Shown one piece after another: positions 29,347-41,165 of a stretch of DNA of 64,000 nt. Position 1 is the first letter of the stretch. Each line of letters begins with the position of its first letter. The notes under the pieces were generated by a model. The model was not told the DNA's origin and ran no database searches. It saw only the letters and a program-made list of their open reading frames with translations. Origin of the DNA: Rhodospirillaceae bacterium (GTDB taxonomy: Bacteria > Pseudomonadota > Alphaproteobacteria > Dongiales > Dongiaceae); the NCBI GenBank assembly GCA_008012315.1, contig SSEL01000009.1:1-64000 (forward strand). Reading direction: 5' to 3'. The position numbers and the translations under genes were made by a program.

Positions 29347-30794
29347 CCCAGCAGCGACTTTGCGGCTAGTGCGGCAGCGGCGGCCAGCGGGCCGATCGCC
29401 AGATAGCCAAGAGGCGAGGCAAAGGCAGCCGAAAGCGCCAGCACCATGGACGACGGCGCATGCGCCATATCGTCAAACGCCGGAGCCGGCTCATCGAAGT
29501 ACATCACCTTGACGATGCGCAGGTAATAGTAAGCCGCGATCACGCTGGCGAGCACGCCCAGCACCGCCGGGATCACCAGGCCGGCGGCGATCGCCGCCTG
29601 GAACACGAACAGCTTGCCGACGAAACCGATCAGCAGCGGGATGCCGGCCATGCTGAACATGATCATCGCCAGTGCAAACGCGATGCACGGCTGGCGGCGC
29701 GCCAGCCCAGCCAGATCGTCAATCGCCTCGACCGCCTGTCCGCCGCGCTGCATGGCCATGACGCACAGAAAGCCGCCGATGGTCGTCGCCATATAGATCG
29801 CCATGTAGACTAGCACGGACTCGATGCCCGCCTCGGTCCCGGCGGCGACGCCCAGCAGTGCGTAACCGACATGGCCGATGGAGGAATAGGCCAGCAGGCG
29901 CTTGATGTTCTGCTGGTTGATGGCAGCGATCGCGCCGAGCGCCATCGAGCCGACCGAGGCGACAATGATGATCTGCCGCCATTGCTCGGCCAGGCCGGGG
30001 AACGCATCCGACAGCACCCGCACCAGCAGGCCCATGGCGGCGACCTTGGGGGCTGCCGCGAAAAAGGCGGTCACCGGGGTCGGCGCGCCCTCGTAGACAT
30101 CCGGCGTCCACATGTGGAACGGCACCGCGGCGATCTTGAACACCAGGCCCGACATCACGAACACCAGGCCGAACAGGATGCCGACGGACGGTGCCTGCTC
30201 CGCAACCAGTACACCCTGCAGGCGCAGGAAGTCCGTCGAGCCGGCGAACCCGTAAACCAGTGACACGCCATAGAGCAGCAGGCCGGACGACAGCGCGCCG
30301 AGCACGAAATATTTCAGACCCGCTTCGGTTGAGCGCGCATTGTCGCGGTGGAAGGCGGCGAGCACGTAAAGGCTGAGCGATTGCAGCTCCAGGCCGAGGT
30401 AGAGCGACAGCAGATCGCCAGCCGACACCATCATCAGCATGCCCAGCGTCGCGATGAGCACCACGATCGGGAACTCGAACCGCGCGATGCCCAGCCGCCG
30501 CACCTGCGGCTCGGCGATGATCAGCGTCGCCGCCGACCCAGCCAGGATCACCACCTTGAGAAACTGGGCGTAGGCGTCGACAATGAACAGGCCGTTGAAC
30601 CCGATGCCCGATGCGCCGTTCGCCACCAGAGCGGCAGCCGTCACCATGACTGCGACACAGGCCCAACTGATCGTCGAATAGCTTCTGTCGCCCTGAAACA
30701 CGCCGACCAGAAGCAGGACAAGGGCGCTCACGGCCAGCCACAGCTCAGGCGCTGCGAGCATCAGGCTGTCGGAAAGTGCGGTCACGCTCGTCAT
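29343..30794 (-). CDS. nuoN: NADH-quinone oxidoreductase subunit N
   Basis: A 483-aa Mrp-antiporter-like membrane subunit of complex I with about 14 hydrophobic segments. KYFVLGALSSGLLLYGVSL and PFHMWTPDVYEGAPTPVTAF carry conserved Lys and His/Glu residues of the proton path, followed by NIKRLLAYSSIGHVGYALLG. It ends the nuo operon and is translationally coupled to birA. Confidence 0.95.
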   Translation of the reverse strand: MTSVTALSDSLMLAAPELWLAVSALVLLLVGVFQGDRSYSTISWACVAVMVTAAALVANGASGIGFNGLFIVDAYAQFLKVVILAGSAATLIIAEPQVRRLGIARFEFPIVVLIATLGMLMMVSAGDLLSLYLGLELQSLSLYVLAAFHRDNARSTEAGLKYFVLGALSSGLLLYGVSLVYGFAGSTDFLRLQGVLVAEQAPSVGILFGLVFVMSGLVFKIAAVPFHMWTPDVYEGAPTPVTAFFAAAPKVAAMGLLVRVLSDAFPGLAEQWRQIIIVASVGSMALGAIAAINQQNIKRLLAYSSIGHVGYALLGVAAGTEAGIESVLVYMAIYMATTIGGFLCVMAMQRGGQAVEAIDDLAGLARRQPCIAFALAMIMFSMAGIPLLIGFVGKLFVFQAAIAAGLVIPAVLGVLASVIAAYYYLRIVKVMYFDEPAPAFDDMAHAPSSMVLALSAAFASPLGYLAIGPLAAAAALAAKSLLG

Positions 30795-30800
30795 CCTTTG

Positions 30801-32303
30801 TCAGCGCGCGTCGGCAGTCTGCTGCGGGGCACGCTCAAGCTGGCTGACCAGCTTGGCGACCGGCGCACGCAGCGGGTCGAGGAAACTGTTCGGGTAGATG
30901 CCCATCCAGAACACCAGCAGGAGCATGGGCGCGAACACCACCTTCTCCTTCCAGGTCAGGTCCAGGATGGACTGGAGATCGTGGCGGGTCAGTTCGCCGA
31001 ACACCACCTTGCGATACAGCCACAGCATGTAGGCAGCACCGAGGATCACGCCGGTCGCAATCACGAACACCAGCCAGGTGCTCGCCTTGTAGGCCCCGAC
31101 CATCACCAGGAACTCGCCGACGAAGCCAGACGTGCCGGGCAGGCCGATCGAGGCCATGGTGAACACCATGAACACCAGCGAATAGGCCGGCATGCGGTTC
31201 ACCAGCCCGCCGTATTTGGCGATCTCGCGGGTGTGCATGCGGTCGTAGACCACGCCGACGCACAGGAACAGCGCGGCCGATACCACGCCATGCGAGAGCA
31301 TGACGAAAATCGCACCTTCGATGCCCTGGCTATTGAAGGCGAACAGCCCGGCGGTGACAAACGCCATGTGCGCGACCGAGGAGTAAGCGATCAGCTTCTT
31401 CATGTCCTCCTGCACCAGCGCGACCAGCGAGGTGTAGACGACTGCGATCATCGACAGCGCAAACACCAGACCGGCCAGCTCATGGCTCGCATCCGGGAAC
31501 ATTGGCAGCGAGAAGCGCAGGAAGCCGTAGCCGCCCATTTTGAGCATCACGCCAGCCAGCACAACGGACCCGGCCGTAGGCGCTTCCACGTGGGCGTCCG
31601 GCAGCCAGGTATGCACCGGCCACATCGGCACCTTGACGGCGAAGGACGCGAAGAACGCCAGCCAGAGCCAGGTCTGCACGTCCTTGTCGAAGTCATAGGC
31701 CAGAAGCTCGGGAATGGACGTCGTGCCGGCCGTATTGATCATATACAGCATGGCCAGCAGCATCAGCACCGAACCGAGCAGCGTATAGAGGAAGAACTTG
31801 AAGCTGGCATAGATCCGCCGCTTGCCGCCCCAGATGCCGATGATGAGATACATCGGGATCAGCCCGCCCTCGAAGAAGATGTAGAACAGCATCATGTCGA
31901 GGCTGGCGAACACGCCGATCATCAGCGCTTCCATGAACAGGAAGGCGGCCATGTATTCGCAGACCCGGGTCTGGATGCTGTCCCAGCTCGCGATCACGCA
32001 CAGCGGCATCAGGAACGCCGTCAGCGCGATCAGCACCAGCGCGATGCCGTCGATGCCGAGGTGATAGCTGAAATACGGCCCGAACAGGTCATGCTTCTCG
32101 ATGGACTGGAAGCCGCCGTTGCCATTGTCGAAGTTCAGCCACAGCACCACGGCCAGGGCGAACACCAGCAGGCTGGTCAGCAGCGCGGTCATGCGGGCGT
32201 TGTGCGCCCGCGCGACTTCGGTGCCGCCTGGCACGAGCAGGATCCACGCCGCGCCGACCAGGGGCAGCAGGATCAGGGCGGTAAGGATGGGAAAGTTGTC
32301 CAT
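30801..32303 (-). CDS. nuoM: NADH-quinone oxidoreductase subunit M
   Basis: A 500-aa antiporter-like membrane subunit of complex I. Signatures are [37 protein letters not shown] (the conserved Glu of transmembrane helix 5), [20 protein letters not shown] and [16 protein letters not shown]. It contributes one of the proton channels. It begins 15 nt after nuoL and ends 6 nt before nuoN. Confidence 0.95.
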   Translation of the reverse strand: MDNFPILTALILLPLVGAAWILLVPGGTEVARAHNARMTALLTSLLVFALAVVLWLNFDNGNGGFQSIEKHDLFGPYFSYHLGIDGIALVLIALTAFLMPLCVIASWDSIQTRVCEYMAAFLFMEALMIGVFASLDMMLFYIFFEGGLIPMYLIIGIWGGKRRIYASFKFFLYTLLGSVLMLLAMLYMINTAGTTSIPELLAYDFDKDVQTWLWLAFFASFAVKVPMWPVHTWLPDAHVEAPTAGSVVLAGVMLKMGGYGFLRFSLPMFPDASHELAGLVFALSMIAVVYTSLVALVQEDMKKLIAYSSVAHMAFVTAGLFAFNSQGIEGAIFVMLSHGVVSAALFLCVGVVYDRMHTREIAKYGGLVNRMPAYSLVFMVFTMASIGLPGTSGFVGEFLVMVGAYKASTWLVFVIATGVILGAAYMLWLYRKVVFGELTRHDLQSILDLTWKEKVVFAPMLLLVFWMGIYPNSFLDPLRAPVAKLVSQLERAPQQTADAR

Positions 32304-32318
32304 GGCGCGCCCTAGAAC

Positions 32319-34427
32319 TCAGCCCTGCGCAAACAGTCGCGGCAGAAACCACGAGGTTGCGATGGCGATGCCGATCAGCATGACGAAAGCATAGGTATAG
32401 AGGTAGCCGGTCTGCAGGCGGCTGGTGCCCTGCGCGGTGCGCGCTACGACAGCGGAGATACCGTCCGGCCCCAGCCGGTCGATGGTCTGCATGTCGCCAC
32501 GCTTCCAGAGCAGGCGGCCCAGCGCCAGGCTCGGCTTGACGAACAGCAGGTCGTACAGCTCGTCGAAATACCATTTGCGGAACAGAAACTTGTGCAGCCC
32601 CGGGAAGGTACGCACGAACGCTGCCGGGATGCCCGGCTTCCACAGATAGGCCGTGATCGCCAGCGCCAGCCCGACCAGCATCACCCCATTGATCAGCATC
32701 GGCACCCAGCCTGGTACGCGGCCGGGCTCGTGCATCAGGTGCAGGATGTTCTCGCCCTTCACGAACAGCGCGGTGCGCCAGAATTCGTCCATGTGGTGGC
32801 CGATGAACTGGCCCTCGAAGCCCCAGCCGGCGGCGAATGCGCCGATCGCCAGCAGCAGCAGCGGCAGGCGCATCGGCCACGGGCTTTCATGCGGGTGATA
32901 GCCGGCGGTGCCGTCGCCATGGTCCTTGTGCGCATCGTCGCCATGAGCTTGATCGGCGTGCGGGTCATGGCCATGCGCATCGGCATGGCCCGCATGCGCA
33001 TCATGGGCATGCGCATCATGCGCGTGGTCATCGTGATGATGGCCATGCACGGCATGCTGGATATGCTCGGACTGCGCCCAGCGCGGCTTCTGCAGGAAGG
33101 TCAGGAACCACAGCCGCCAGGAGTAGAAGGTGGTCAGCAGTGCCGCCGACACGCCCAGCACGAACGCGAACGTGCCCATCGGCGACGGCGAGGCGAATGC
33201 CGCCTCCAGGATCGCATCCTTGGAATAATAGCCGGCGAACAGCGGCACGCCGGTGATCGCCAGCGTCCCGACGAACATCACGCCCGCCGTAATCGGGATA
33301 TGCTTCAGCAGCCCGCCGTAATAGCGCATGTCCTGCTCGTGGTGCATCGCGTGGATCACCGAGCCCGCACCCAGGAACAGCAGCGCCTTGAAGAAGGCAT
33401 GCGTGAACAGGTGGAACATCGCCGCGCCATAGGCGCCGACGCCGAGCGCGAAGAACATGTAGCCGAGCTGCGAGCAGGTCGAATAGGCGATCACCCGCTT
33501 GATGTCATGCTGGGTCGTGCCGATCGTCGCGGCGAAGAAGGCGGTTGCCGCCCCGACCACGGTCACCACCTGAAGTGCCACCGGTGCCTGCTCGAACAGG
33601 GGCGACAGCCGCGCCAGCATGAACACGCCGGCGGTCACCATGGTCGCGGCATGGATCAGCGCCGACACCGGGGTCGGGCCTTCCATGGCGTCCGGCAGCC
33701 AGGTGTGCAGGCCGAGCTGGGCCGACTTGCCGCAGGCGCCGACGAACAGCAGCAGGCAGATCGTCGTCATAACGTCGACTTGATAGCCGAGGAATTCAAA
33801 GCTCTTGCCGAACTGGCCGGGCGCAGCGGCGAAGATGGTGTCGAACTCGACCGAATTGAACACCAGGAAGATCGCGAAGATGCCCAGCGAATAGCCGAAG
33901 TCGCCGACCCGGTTGACCACGAACGCCTTCATCGCGGCGGCATTGGCGCTCGGTTTCTTGTACCAGAAGCCGATGAGCAGGTACGACGCGAGGCCGACGC
34001 CCTCCCAGCCGAAGAACATCTGCACCAGGTTGTCGGCGGTCACCAGCATCAGCATGGCGAAGGTGAACAGCGACAGATAGGCCATGAAGCGCGGCTTGTC
34101 CGGGTCCTCCGCCATGTACGACCAGGAATAGAGGTGCACCAGCGAGGAGACCGTGGTCACCACGATCAGCATCACCACGGTCAGGGTATCGACCCGGATC
34201 GCCCAGTCGAGCGTCAGGTCGCCGGAGGTGATCCACTTCAGCAGCGTCACCTTGGTGAAGTCGCCGTGCCCCATCCCGACGTCGAGGAACGCCATCCAGG
34301 ACAGCGCGCAGGCGACCGCCACGGCGAGCGTCGTCACAAGCTGCGACCCCCGGTCGCCGATCGTGCGGCCGAACAGCCCGGCGACAAGGGCCGCCAGCAG
34401 CGGCAGGAAGACTATGGCCTGGTACAA
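32319..34427 (-). CDS. nuoL: NADH-quinone oxidoreductase subunit L, with a His-rich loop
   Basis: A 702-aa complex I membrane subunit. Core motifs are MFFGWEGVGLASYLLIGFWY, GKSAQLGLHTWLPDAMEGPT and HDIKRVIAYSTCSQLGYMF, with the C-terminal lateral helix region beyond residue 520. It is longer than E. coli NuoL (613 aa), mainly through an insert of about 55 residues (roughly 452-509) dominated by His, Asp and Ala (HGHHHDDHAHDAHAHDAHAG). The insert faces a soluble side and could bind metal ions. It lies 5 nt after nuoK. Confidence 0.94.
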   Translation of the reverse strand: MYQAIVFLPLLAALVAGLFGRTIGDRGSQLVTTLAVAVACALSWMAFLDVGMGHGDFTKVTLLKWITSGDLTLDWAIRVDTLTVVMLIVVTTVSSLVHLYSWSYMAEDPDKPRFMAYLSLFTFAMLMLVTADNLVQMFFGWEGVGLASYLLIGFWYKKPSANAAAMKAFVVNRVGDFGYSLGIFAIFLVFNSVEFDTIFAAAPGQFGKSFEFLGYQVDVMTTICLLLFVGACGKSAQLGLHTWLPDAMEGPTPVSALIHAATMVTAGVFMLARLSPLFEQAPVALQVVTVVGAATAFFAATIGTTQHDIKRVIAYSTCSQLGYMFFALGVGAYGAAMFHLFTHAFFKALLFLGAGSVIHAMHHEQDMRYYGGLLKHIPITAGVMFVGTLAITGVPLFAGYYSKDAILEAAFASPSPMGTFAFVLGVSAALLTTFYSWRLWFLTFLQKPRWAQSEHIQHAVHGHHHDDHAHDAHAHDAHAGHADAHGHDPHADQAHGDDAHKDHGDGTAGYHPHESPWPMRLPLLLLAIGAFAAGWGFEGQFIGHHMDEFWRTALFVKGENILHLMHEPGRVPGWVPMLINGVMLVGLALAITAYLWKPGIPAAFVRTFPGLHKFLFRKWYFDELYDLLFVKPSLALGRLLWKRGDMQTIDRLGPDGISAVVARTAQGTSRLQTGYLYTYAFVMLIGIAIATSWFLPRLFAQG

Positions 34428-34432
34428 GCGCC

Positions 34433-34741
34433 TCAGCCCTTCATCAGGTTGATGTCCTCAACCGCGATGGAGCCACGGTTGCGGAAGTAGACGACAAGAA
34501 TGGCAAGGCCGATGGCCGCCTCGCCGGCGGCAACCGTCAGCACGAACATCGCGAACACCTGCCCCAGCATGTCGTGCAGATGGCTCGAGAACGCGACCAG
34601 GTTGATGTTCACGCTGAGCAGGATCAGCTCGATCGACATCAGGATGATGATGACGTTCTTGCGGTTGACGAAGATGCCGAGCACGCCGAGCACGAAAAGC
34701 GCGGCGGCGACCGTCAGATAATGGCCAAGCCCGATGATCAC
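34433..34741 (-). CDS. nuoK: NADH-quinone oxidoreductase subunit K
   Basis: A 102-aa subunit with three membrane segments: [37 protein letters not shown] (with the conserved Glu) and [20 protein letters not shown]. It starts at a GTG (34741-34739) that overlaps the nuoJ stop codon as GTGA; no ATG lies at a suitable position. It forms part of the E-channel beside NuoH. Confidence 0.94.
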   Translation of the reverse strand: MIIGLGHYLTVAAALFVLGVLGIFVNRKNVIIILMSIELILLSVNINLVAFSSHLHDMLGQVFAMFVLTVAAGEAAIGLAILVVYFRNRGSIAVEDINLMKG

Positions 34742-35349
34742 GGCTGCACCCCTTCCCCGCTGGTCACCTTGACCAGCGCAATCGCCGCCTCCGGCGTGCG
34801 GGCGTTCTGGCGCGCGATGTTCTGGCGCTTGACCCCCGAGCGCTGGCGGTGCGTGAGCACGATCGCGCCGATCATGGCCACCAGCAGCACCAGCCCCGCC
34901 GCCTGGAACACATAGATGTACTGCGTGTAGATCAGGTTCCCCAGCGCCTGTGCGTTGGTTACATTGTCCGGCGTCACGGCGGTCCGCGAGGCCTCCGCTG
35001 CGCCCGAGGCGATCCAGCCGCCGCCGACCAGCAGCAATTCGACCAGCAGCAGCCCGGCGATCACCAGCCCGATCGGCAGGTAGGTGGCGAAGCCTTTGCG
35101 CAGTTCCTCGAAGTTGATGTCCAGCATCATCACCACGAACAGGAACAGCACGGCGACCGCGCCGACGTAGACGATCACCAGGATCATCGCCAGGAACTCG
35201 GCCCCCAGCAGCACGAACAGGCCGGCGGCGTTGAAGAACGCCAGAATCAGCCACAGCACCGAATGCACCGGGTTGCGCGCGGTGATCACCATGAAGCCGC
35301 TCAACACGGCCATGAAGGCGAACAGATAGAAGGCGAGTGCGTGGAACAC
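34738..35349 (-). CDS. nuoJ: NADH-quinone oxidoreductase subunit J
   Basis: A 203-aa membrane subunit with five hydrophobic segments. [20 protein letters not shown] and [20 protein letters not shown] are the conserved NuoJ segments, the latter holding the pi-bulge region of transmembrane helix 3. The soluble C-terminal tail is basic. It lies 130 bp after nuoI, the longest gap in the second half of the operon; nothing recognisable fills that gap. Confidence 0.94.
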   Translation of the reverse strand: MFHALAFYLFAFMAVLSGFMVITARNPVHSVLWLILAFFNAAGLFVLLGAEFLAMILVIVYVGAVAVLFLFVVMMLDINFEELRKGFATYLPIGLVIAGLLLVELLLVGGGWIASGAAEASRTAVTPDNVTNAQALGNLIYTQYIYVFQAAGLVLLVAMIGAIVLTHRQRSGVKRQNIARQNARTPEAAIALVKVTSGEGVQP

Positions 35350-35479
35350 GTATCCGTGGCCTTGGCGGCTAGAGTGGACGGTCAGCAGGCCCCCGGCCGG
35401 ACTGCGAACCCCTTGAAGGTCTTCTTGAAACCGGCGTCGTGTCGGGGCCGCCGCCGGTTCATTCCATGGTCATACGCTG

Positions 35480-35965
35480 TTAGCGGTACGGGGCATCCAG
35501 TGCAAGATTTTGGGCGATCTCGCGCTCCCAGCGCTCGCCGTTCGCCAGCAGCTTGCTTTTGTTGTACATCAGTTCCTCGCGCGTCTCGGTCGCGAACTCG
35601 AAGTTCGGCCCCTCGACGATGGCGTCCACCGGGCAGGCTTCCTGGCAGAAGCCGCAGTAGATGCACTTGGTCATGTCGATGTCGTAGCGCGTGGTGCGCC
35701 GCGATCCATCCTCGCGCGGTTCCGCCTCGATGGTGATCGCCTGCGCCGGACATACGGCCTCGCACAGCTTGCAGGCGATGCAGCGCTCTTCGCCGTTGGG
35801 GTAGCGGCGCAGGGCGTGCTCGCCGCGGAAGCGCGGGGAGAGCGGCCCTTTTTCATAGGGATAGTTCACCGTCGCCTTGGGCGCGAAGAAGTATTTGAGC
35901 GTCAGGCCCATCGCCTTGACGAACTCGAGCAGCAGCAGGCTTCTGGCGGACTGGATCATCGACAT
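35480..35965 (-). CDS. nuoI: NADH-quinone oxidoreductase subunit I
   Basis: A 161-aa ferredoxin-type subunit with two 4Fe-4S sites: [16 protein letters not shown] and [16 protein letters not shown]. The clusters N6a and N6b carry electrons from the peripheral arm to N2. The N-terminal part ([20 protein letters not shown]) is typical of the alphaproteobacterial and mitochondrial (TYKY) type. It starts 12 nt after nuoH. Confidence 0.96.
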   Translation of the reverse strand: MSMIQSARSLLLLEFVKAMGLTLKYFFAPKATVNYPYEKGPLSPRFRGEHALRRYPNGEERCIACKLCEAVCPAQAITIEAEPREDGSRRTTRYDIDMTKCIYCGFCQEACPVDAIVEGPNFEFATETREELMYNKSKLLANGERWEREIAQNLALDAPYR

Positions 35966-35977
35966 CGGCGCTCTCCG

Positions 35978-37036
35978 TCAGGCAGCGTGCAGCAGGGGCT
36001 TGAAGAACACGACCCAGCCGCTCACCAGCACGACCATCACCAGCGACAGCGGCAGGAACACTTTCCAGCCCAGCCGCATCAGCTGGTCATAGCGATAGCG
36101 CGGCACGGTCGCCTTCACCCAGGCGAACACGAAGAAGAAAAAGCAGATTTTCAGCAGGAACCAGAGGAAGCCCGGCACCGCATAGAGGATCGGGATGTTG
36201 AGCGGCGGCAGCCAGCCCCCGAAGAACAGGATCGCCGTCATCGCGCACATCAGCAGGATGTTGGCGTATTCGCCGAGGAAGAACAGCGCGAACGACATCG
36301 ACGAATATTCGACCTGGTAGCCCGCGACCAGTTCGGCCTCGGCCTCCGGCAGGTCGAACGGCGGCCGGTTGGTCTCGGCCAGCGCGGAGATGAAGAACAC
36401 GACCGCCATCGGAAACAGCAGCGGCGTGCCGACGAAGCCGTTGAACAGGCCGAACAGCCCGGCGCCTTCCTGCGCCTTGACGATTTCATTGAGGTTCAGC
36501 GACCCGACATAGAGCAGCACGCAGACGATGACGAAGCCGATGGAAACTTCGTAGCTGACCATCTGCGCCGCCGAGCGCAGGCCGCCGAGGAACGGATACT
36601 TCGAGTTCGACGCCCAACCGGACATGATGATGCCGTAAACGCCCAGCGACGACACCGCGAACAGGTACAGAATGCCGACGTTGATATCCGCCAGCACCAG
36701 CGCCTCGTCGAACGGGATCACCGCCCAGCCGATCAGCGCCAGAGTGAAGGTGATCATCGGCGCCAGGATGAACACGCCCTTGTTGGCGCTGGCCGGGACG
36801 ATGGTTTCCTTCAGGAACAGCTTCAGGCCGTCCGCGAACGACTGCAGGATACCGAATGGCCCGACGACGTTGGGGCCCTTGCGCATCTGCATGGCCGCCC
36901 AGATGCGCCGGTCGAAATAGACCGCGAACGCAACGCCCAGCAACACCGGCACGACGATCGCCAGGATGAGCAGGATTTGCGCAACCAGGTAGCCGATCCA
37001 GCCCCAGCCGAGCGTCGTCTGGAAAAACTCAACCAT
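35978..37036 (-). CDS. nuoH: NADH-quinone oxidoreductase subunit H
   Basis: A 352-aa membrane subunit with eight or more hydrophobic segments that joins the quinone site to the proton channels. Conserved features are [56 protein letters not shown] and a C-terminal [18 protein letters not shown]. It overlaps nuoG by 8 nt. Confidence 0.95.
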   Translation of the reverse strand: MVEFFQTTLGWGWIGYLVAQILLILAIVVPVLLGVAFAVYFDRRIWAAMQMRKGPNVVGPFGILQSFADGLKLFLKETIVPASANKGVFILAPMITFTLALIGWAVIPFDEALVLADINVGILYLFAVSSLGVYGIIMSGWASNSKYPFLGGLRSAAQMVSYEVSIGFVIVCVLLYVGSLNLNEIVKAQEGAGLFGLFNGFVGTPLLFPMAVVFFISALAETNRPPFDLPEAEAELVAGYQVEYSSMSFALFFLGEYANILLMCAMTAILFFGGWLPPLNIPILYAVPGFLWFLLKICFFFFVFAWVKATVPRYRYDQLMRLGWKVFLPLSLVMVVLVSGWVVFFKPLLHAA

Positions 37037-39089
37037 GGGTACCTGTCGCCTTTTCGTCCGCCTCGCCCACGATCATGCGCGAGCATTCCGCCATGGTGGC
37101 GCTGGCCCGTGCGATCGGGTTCGTCTGATAGAAGTCCTTGATCGGCAGCGCAATGGCTCCCGGCGCAATGTCGCCGGTCGCGCCGAAGCCGGCCCAGGCG
37201 CTTGGCGCAATCACGCCAACGTCCGCGAGATGCGGCCACTCCCCGGCGATGCGCTGGCGCAGCGCGCCGAGGCTGTCGTACGGCAAGGTGCTGGCAAGCA
37301 CGTCGGACAGCGCCCGCAGGATCGTCCAGTCCTCGCGGGCGTCTCCCGGTGCGAATGTCGCCTTCAGCGTGCGCTGCACCCGGCCTTCGGTGTTGACGTA
37401 GGTCGCCGACTTCTCGGTGTAGGCCGCCGCCGGCAGGATGACGTCCGCCGTGCGGACGCCGGCGTCGCCATGGCTGCCGATGTAGACTGTGAACACATCG
37501 GCGAAGGCAGAAAGGTCGGCTTCGTCCACGCTGTGCAGGAACAGGGCTTTCAGCGCGCCGCTGGCGGCATCGGCGGCAATCTTCGCCATGCCGCCCTCGG
37601 CAGCGAACCCGATGTCGAGCGCACCGACCCGGCCAGCCGCAGTATGCAGCACATTGAAACCGTTCCAGCCATCGCGCACCATGGCACACTTGTCGGCCAG
37701 CGAATGCGCCGCGCCAAGCACGGCGGCCGCATCGTTGCGCATCAAGGCCCCCTGGCCGAGGATGATCGCCGGACGCTCGGCCCCCTTCAGGAGGTCGCCG
37801 AACGGATGCGCGCCGCTAACGATGGTCTTGAGGATCGACAGGTCGTCGCCCAGGTGCTCGTACGGGTAGGTGAGGTCGATCCTGGGTCCGATCACCGCCA
37901 CCCGCGCCTTGCGTTTTTTCACCGCCTTGCGGATGCGTGTCGCGATGATCGGCGCTTCCAGGCGCGGGTTCGTCCCGACCAGCAGGATCACGTCCGCCGT
38001 CTCGATCCCGGCAATCGTGCTGTTGAACAGGTAGCCCGCACGCGCCGCCTGCGGAAGCTGCGCCCCGTCCGTGCGGCACTCCACCCGGCTCGACCCGAGC
38101 TTGCCCAGCAGATCCTTCAGCGCCACCAGCGCCTCGACGTCGCTCAGGTCGCCGGCCAGGGCAGCGATCTGCTCACCCTTCAGACCGTCAAGCCCGGCCT
38201 TGATTGCGGCGAACGCTTCCGGCCAGCTCGCCGGTTGCAGCTTGCCATCCCGGCGCACCCACGGGCGGTCCAGCCGCCGGGCGGTCAGGCCGTCGACCGC
38301 ATGGCGGGTCTTGTCGGAAATCCACTCCTCGTTGATCTCCTCGTTGAGGCGCGGCAGCACGCGCATGACTTCGTTGCCGCGCGCATCGACCCGGATGTTC
38401 GAGCCGACGGCGTCCATGACGTCGATCGACTCGGTCTTCTTCAGCTCCCAGGGCCGCGCCTCGAAGGCGTAGGGCTTGGAGGTCAGCGCGCCGACCGGGC
38501 ACAGGTCGACAACGTTGGCCGACATCTCGGACGTGACGGCGCGCTCGAGGTAGCTGGTGATCTGCATGTTCTCGCCGCGGAAGATCGCGCCGATCTCCTC
38601 GACGCCGGCCACTTCCTCGGCGAAGCGCACGCAGCGGGTGCAGTGGATGCAGCGCGTCATCACGGTCTTGATGAGCGGCCCCATGTACTTCTCGGTGACC
38701 GCGCGCTTGTTTTCCTCATAGCGCGAGCCGCCGCGACCATAGGCCATCGCCTGGTCCTGCAGGTCGCACTCGCCGCCCTGGTCGCAGATCGGGCAGTCAA
38801 GCGGATGGTTGATCAGCAGGAACTCCATCACCCCTTCCCGCGCCTTCTTCACCTTGGGCGAGTTGGTGGTGACCACCTGATTGTCGGCGGCCGGCATGGC
38901 GCAGCTCGCCTGCGGCTTGGGTGGCCCCGGCGCGATTTCCACCAGGCACATGCGGCAGTTGCCGGCGATCGACAGCCGCTCGTGGTAGCAGAAGCGCGGC
39001 ACCTCGAAGCCCGCCGCCTCGCAGGCCTGCAGCACCGTCGCGCCCTGCGGCACCTCGACCTCAATTCCGTTGACCGTCAGTTTTGGCAT
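37029..39089 (-). CDS. nuoG: NADH-quinone oxidoreductase subunit G
   Basis: A 686-aa peripheral-arm subunit. The N-terminal 2Fe-2S domain ([20 protein letters not shown]) is followed by [14 protein letters not shown] and [11 protein letters not shown], which ligate clusters N5 and N4, and by a molybdopterin-oxidoreductase-like domain without a cofactor. Length and layout match alphaproteobacterial NuoG. A 759-bp block with palindromic repeats and a nuclease gene separates it from nuoF, unusual inside this operon. Confidence 0.95.
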   Translation of the reverse strand: MPKLTVNGIEVEVPQGATVLQACEAAGFEVPRFCYHERLSIAGNCRMCLVEIAPGPPKPQASCAMPAADNQVVTTNSPKVKKAREGVMEFLLINHPLDCPICDQGGECDLQDQAMAYGRGGSRYEENKRAVTEKYMGPLIKTVMTRCIHCTRCVRFAEEVAGVEEIGAIFRGENMQITSYLERAVTSEMSANVVDLCPVGALTSKPYAFEARPWELKKTESIDVMDAVGSNIRVDARGNEVMRVLPRLNEEINEEWISDKTRHAVDGLTARRLDRPWVRRDGKLQPASWPEAFAAIKAGLDGLKGEQIAALAGDLSDVEALVALKDLLGKLGSSRVECRTDGAQLPQAARAGYLFNSTIAGIETADVILLVGTNPRLEAPIIATRIRKAVKKRKARVAVIGPRIDLTYPYEHLGDDLSILKTIVSGAHPFGDLLKGAERPAIILGQGALMRNDAAAVLGAAHSLADKCAMVRDGWNGFNVLHTAAGRVGALDIGFAAEGGMAKIAADAASGALKALFLHSVDEADLSAFADVFTVYIGSHGDAGVRTADVILPAAAYTEKSATYVNTEGRVQRTLKATFAPGDAREDWTILRALSDVLASTLPYDSLGALRQRIAGEWPHLADVGVIAPSAWAGFGATGDIAPGAIALPIKDFYQTNPIARASATMAECSRMIVGEADEKATGTHG

Positions 39090-39142
39090 TGCCGCCCTTC
39101 CTCATTCCGTACCAACGTCGTCATGCCCACCTTACCACCCTC

Positions 39143-39289
39143 GTCATGCCGGCGAAGGCCGGCATCCATGGTCAAGAACATCCCCCACCCACCAAGTCCG
39201 GCCTTACCCGTGGACCCCGGCCTGCGCCGGGGTGACGGGGAAAGGATCGAACACATATCCCGTCATGCCGGCGGAGGCCGGCATCCATG
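39143..39289. repeat. REP/BIME-like palindromic repeat cluster, left of the GIY-YIG gene
   Basis: Three palindromes. Unit A (39142-39170) has the head CGTCATGCCGGCG, a short loop and GGCCGGCATCCATG. Unit B (39210-39239) reads GTGGACCCCGGCC then CGCCGGGGTGACGGG; its reverse complement has the same CGTCA head and TCCA tail as A, with stem bases changed in pairs. A second A unit is at 39261-39289. A and B facing each other resemble the paired REP sequences called BIMEs. A degenerate A head (CGTCATGCCCACC) lies near 39118-39132. Confidence 0.85.
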
Positions 39290-39313
39290 CCTTCACCCGC
39301 ATCGGCATTCCCG

Positions 39314-39601
39314 TCACTGCGCGACATCGCTCCACAGGTCACGCCACTCCGGATTGGCTGACAATATGGCATTGATCTTGAACCGTCTCGGCCACTCTTT
39401 CATCCGTTTTTCAAGTGCAATCGCATCGTCGATCCGGTCGACCTCTTGATACCATACCAATTGCTTAAGCCCATAACGCTTGGTGAATCCGTCGACTAGG
39501 CCTTCCCTGTGCTCCCAGACACGACGCACCAGATTGCTGGTCACGCCGATATACAAAGTGCCATTTGGCTTGTTCGTCATGATGTAGACGAAGCCAGACA
39601 C
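39314..39601 (-). CDS. small GIY-YIG nuclease family protein, embedded in repeats
   Basis: A 95-aa single-domain GIY-YIG protein. The name motif appears as VYIMTNKPNGTLYIGVTSNL, with the catalytic Arg in LVRRVWEHREG and Glu in VWYQEVDRIDDAIALEK. The start is GTG at 39601 with AGAAGGA 5 nt upstream. There is no signal or membrane segment and no second domain. It lies between nuoF and nuoG in nuo orientation, immediately flanked by near-identical A repeats that share the same tail (TTCACCCGCATCG). Relatives are orphan nucleases of unknown role; a link to spread of the repeats is inference. Confidence 0.88.
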   Translation of the reverse strand: MSGFVYIMTNKPNGTLYIGVTSNLVRRVWEHREGLVDGFTKRYGLKQLVWYQEVDRIDDAIALEKRMKEWPRRFKINAILSANPEWRDLWSDVAQ

Positions 39602-39620
39602 TGTTTCCTTCTCCCGCGCA

Positions 39621-39838
39621 CGTCATGCCGGCGGAGGCCGGCATCCATGGCTTCACCCGCATCGCCATCCGCAGGCCTTGCCCACCGCATGGACCCCGGC
39701 ATGCGCCGGGGTGACGGGGAAAATACCGATCACCAGCCCGGTCATGCCGGCGGAGGCCGGCATCCATGGCCAAGAACATCCCCCACCCACCAAGTCCGGC
39801 CTCACCCGTGGACCCCGGCCTGCGCCGGGGTGACGGAT
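39621..39838. repeat. REP/BIME-like palindromic repeat cluster, right of the GIY-YIG gene
   Basis: Four palindromes in the order A (39621-39649), B (39689-39718), A (39740-39768), B (39808-39836). The last A-spacer-B block (39740-39837) is a near-identical direct copy of the block at 39142-39239, including the spacer with CAAGAACATCCCCCACCCAC. The first A with its tail CTTCACCCGCATCG copies the A unit that abuts the other end of the nuclease gene. The array ends 11 bp before the nuoF stop codon. Confidence 0.85.
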
Positions 39839-39848
39839 AATGCATCCC

Positions 39849-41161
<1,313 letters not shown>

Positions 41162-41165
<4 letters not shown>

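Noticed and set aside
30348-34490. Very long open frames on the plus strand opposite nuoN, nuoM and nuoL
   Set aside because: Their products are low-complexity His/Arg/Gln-rich sequences typical of antisense frames in GC-rich genes, and the minus-strand products are unmistakable complex I subunits.
34742-35254. An extended NuoK reading into nuoJ
   Set aside because: The extra residues are an out-of-frame reading of nuoJ; the GTG at 34741 gives the standard 102-aa NuoK.
35350-35479. Hidden gene between nuoJ and nuoI
   Set aside because: The open frames here overlap nuoI in another register and have no ribosome binding site; the 130-bp gap shows only a GC-rich stretch.
39142-39838. Regularly repeated palindromes considered as a CRISPR array
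   Set aside because: The units alternate in orientation, spacers are themselves repeated and of unequal length, and no cas gene is near. The pattern fits paired REP-like elements.
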